Positions 5,431 to 6,961 of a DNA stretch of 6,961 bases are shown here, piece after piece; position 1 is the stretch's first letter; each line of letters begins with the position of its first letter. Position numbers and translations under genes: made by a program. The stretch comes from Chloroflexota bacterium (GTDB taxonomy: Bacteria > Chloroflexota > Limnocylindria > Limnocylindrales > CSP1-4), in contig JAKAMV010000559.1 of assembly GCA_021812735.1 (NCBI GenBank), forward strand, positions 1-6,961, read 5' to 3'. The notes beneath the pieces are model-generated. The model searched no databases. It was not told the DNA's origin and saw nothing but the letters and a program-made list of their open reading frames with translations.

Positions 5431-6689
5431 CCCTGTCCGCACGCGCCGACCGCTCACTCGTCCGCGCCGCCGCGCGCTCCGACCGCTACGCCCTCGTCCA
5501 CGTCGAGGCGCCCGTCCAGCAGACAACCGCGGAGCGCCCGCCCGTCACCGTCGCCTTCGTCCTCGACCGCTCGGGGTCGATGGGGGGCGGCAAGCTCGAG
5601 CTCGCCCGCCAGGCCGTCGAGCAGGCCCTCCGTGGCCTCGAGCCGCGCGACCGCTTCAGCCTCGTCGTGTACGACGACCGGATCGACGTGCTCGTCGAGA
5701 GCACCCCCGCGTCCGAGGAGACGAAGCGGCTCGCGCTCGGGCGCTTGGCCGAGATCGCACCCCGCGGCTCGACCGCGCTCGCCGAGGGCTGGCTGCGCGG
5801 CTGCGAGCAGGTCGCGCTCGCCCTGGGGCCCGAGGTCATCGGGCGCTGCCTCCTCCTCACCGACGGCCTGGCCAACGTCGGCATCACGGACCCCGTGGCG
5901 CTCGAGCGGCATGCCGCGGAACTGCGCCGCCGCAGCGTGGCCACCACGACGTTCGGGGTCGGGGCCGACTTCGACGAGACGCTCCTGCAGGCGATGGCGC
6001 GCGCCGGGGGCGGCCACTTCTACTTCATCGCCGAGGCGCGTCAGATCCCCGACTTCCTCGCCTCCGAGCTCGGGGAGGCGCTCGAGGTGACCGCGCGCGA
6101 CGCCGTGCTCGACGTGACGCCGGCGCCGGGCATGGTCGTCGAGCCCCTGAGCGGGCAGTGGGCCGAGACCACGCTCGACGGGCACGTCCAGGTGCGCCTG
6201 GGTGACCTCGTGTCGGGCCAGGAACTCGACGTCGTCCTCAAGCTGAACTTCGCGCGCGGCGCGGTGGGCGGGCAGGTCGAGCTCGGCCTTCGTCTGCAGG
6301 ACCACGACGGCGCACTCGGCTCCGCCACCGCGACCCTCGCCTTCGCGTACGCCGACCACGCGGCGAACGACCACCAGCCGCGTGACCGGGCCGTCGACCG
6401 CACGGTGGCCGAGCTGTATGCCGCGCACGCCCGCCAGGAGGCCGTCGCGCGCAACCGGAAGGGCGACTTCCGGGGCGCGGCCGAGGCGCTGCGCGGCGTG
6501 GCCCGCCGGGTCCGCGGCTACGCCGGGAACGACCCCGAGCTCGAGCGGGTCGTGCAGCGGCTGGAGCGCGAGGCCGAGGAGTTCAGCCTCGTGATGCCCG
6601 AGATGACCCGCAAGGCGATGTACTTCGCCTCGGCGAACGTCGCGTTCATGCGGGACGAGGTCGGGCGGGCGCGCCGCAGCCCCCGGTGA
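5427..6689 (+). CDS. von Willebrand factor A (vWA) domain protein
   Basis: A 420-residue protein. The vWA domain spans about residues 40-215: VTVAFVLDRSGSM holds the DxSxS metal site (D47, S49, S51), GSTAL gives T116, and CLLLTDG gives D146, so the metal-ion-dependent adhesion site is complete and ligand binding should be intact. After it comes a beta-rich region (about 222-308), as found in many bacterial proteins of this type, and a charged helical tail (about 318-417) with possible coiled coil. There is no signal peptide or membrane helix, so it should act in the cytoplasm, probably as a metal-dependent scaffold for a partner protein. It begins inside the stop of the MerR gene (ATGA) and is followed 58 bases later by another gene on the same strand. 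The specific role is unknown; control by the upstream regulator is inferred. Confidence 0.92.
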   Translation: MTLSARADRSLVRAAARSDRYALVHVEAPVQQTTAERPPVTVAFVLDRSGSMGGGKLELARQAVEQALRGLEPRDRFSLVVYDDRIDVLVESTPASEETKRLALGRLAEIAPRGSTALAEGWLRGCEQVALALGPEVIGRCLLLTDGLANVGITDPVALERHAAELRRRSVATTTFGVGADFDETLLQAMARAGGGHFYFIAEARQIPDFLASELGEALEVTARDAVLDVTPAPGMVVEPLSGQWAETTLDGHVQVRLGDLVSGQELDVVLKLNFARGAVGGQVELGLRLQDHDGALGSATATLAFAYADHAANDHQPRDRAVDRTVAELYAAHARQEAVARNRKGDFRGAAEALRGVARRVRGYAGNDPELERVVQRLEREAEEFSLVMPEMTRKAMYFASANVAFMRDEVGRARRSPR

Positions 6690-6730
6690 CCGGCACGTCG
6701 GCGTCGCCTCGCCGAAGCCGCGGAAACGGA

Positions 6731-6740
6731 AAGGGGAGGA
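6731..6740 (+). promoter_or_regulatory. Strong ribosome binding site before the CxxC gene
   Basis: AAGGGGAGGA ends seven bases before the GTG at 6748. It is the strongest ribosome binding site in the window, and it fixes the start of the last gene and suggests that gene is translated independently of the vWA gene. Confidence 0.7.
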
Positions 6741-6747
6741 ACGAGCC

Positions 6748-6961
6748 GTGACAGCGGACGCATCCGGCGCGATCGTCCTCGATGTCGTCTGCGCCGTCTG
6801 TGGCAGACGCGTCGCGTACCGCGAGCTGTACCCGGCAGGCGTGGCGCGCCCGCCCGAACGGGGTGCGGAGGATCCCGCGCGGACCCCGGAGCGCGCCTGG
6901 GGATACGTGGACGACGGCGACCGCTTCGGGTACGAACCGCTGAGCCCGGAGGGGTTAGCCC
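6748..6961 (+). CDS. Unknown protein with a CxxC motif, 3' partial
   Basis: The frame starts at GTG 6748 and is open to the window edge (71 codons). Near the N-terminus, VVCAVCGRRV (residues 13-22) has a CxxC pair (C15, C18), the first half of a possible zinc ribbon; no second pair occurs in the visible part. The rest is acidic and Pro-rich, with WGYVDDGDRFGYEPL (51-65). I do not recognise a family. It follows the vWA gene by 58 bases on the same strand and is probably the third gene of the MerR-vWA unit. It might be a zinc-binding partner or an FHA- or kinase-pathway component of the kind sometimes found near vWA genes, but the sequence does not show which. Confidence 0.7.
   Translation, partial: MTADASGAIVLDVVCAVCGRRVAYRELYPAGVARPPERGAEDPARTPERAWGYVDDGDRFGYEPLSPEGLA

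Noticed and set aside
5454..6428. Long minus-strand open frame (324 codons) opposite the vWA gene
   Set aside because: It lies entirely antisense to a confident gene with an intact metal site, has no recognisable domain, and is explained by strong GC bias at third positions.
6698..6715. Hairpin with a 6-bp stem (TCGGCG / CGCCGA) after the vWA gene, considered as a terminator
   Set aside because: The stem is short with no T run, and a strong ribosome binding site and gene follow within 35 bases. Such stems are common by chance at this GC content.

Overview
This is a GC-rich, single-contig fragment of a bacterial chromosome with a strong preference for G or C at third codon positions. GTG starts, a leaderless-looking promoter and the gene types fit a high-GC soil or freshwater bacterium, such as Actinomycetota or a Limnocylindria-like Chloroflexota. 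That assignment is inference from composition and gene style; no marker gene is present.

Layout. (a) 2-2011: the 3' two thirds or more of a molybdenum hydroxylase large subunit of the xanthine dehydrogenase / aldehyde oxidase family, open at the left edge. (b) 2012-3092: a gene-poor, worn-looking stretch. Its best content is on the minus strand: an unknown protein (2715-3092), a frameshifted remnant (2486-2718) and a short single-pass membrane protein (2242-2418). A weak plus-strand fragment lies at 2058-2192. (c) 3207-4172: a two-gene plus-strand unit resembling an AbiEii-type nucleotidyltransferase toxin followed 9 bases later by a small partner protein, read as a toxin-antitoxin or abortive-infection module with the toxin first. 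(d) 4123-4735: a minus-strand IS1595-family transposase with its middle deleted, lying against and partly under the 3' end of the small partner gene. (e) 4837-6961: a plus-strand operon with its own promoter: a MerR-type regulator, a cytoplasmic von Willebrand factor A (vWA) protein whose start overlaps the regulator's stop by 4 bases, then a gene with a CxxC motif running off the right edge.

How they work together. The large hydroxylase subunit needs an iron-sulfur and a FAD partner that must lie outside the window. The nucleotidyltransferase pair is an accessory cargo unit; its substituted active-site glycine and the IS remnant at its end suggest it is decaying or has been captured. The MerR-vWA-CxxC unit is the most coherent part of the window. 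A TTGACA box, an imperfect palindrome in a 20-base spacer and a TATACC box stand directly before a GTG start with no ribosome binding site, which suggests an autoregulated, leaderless MerR-controlled operon.
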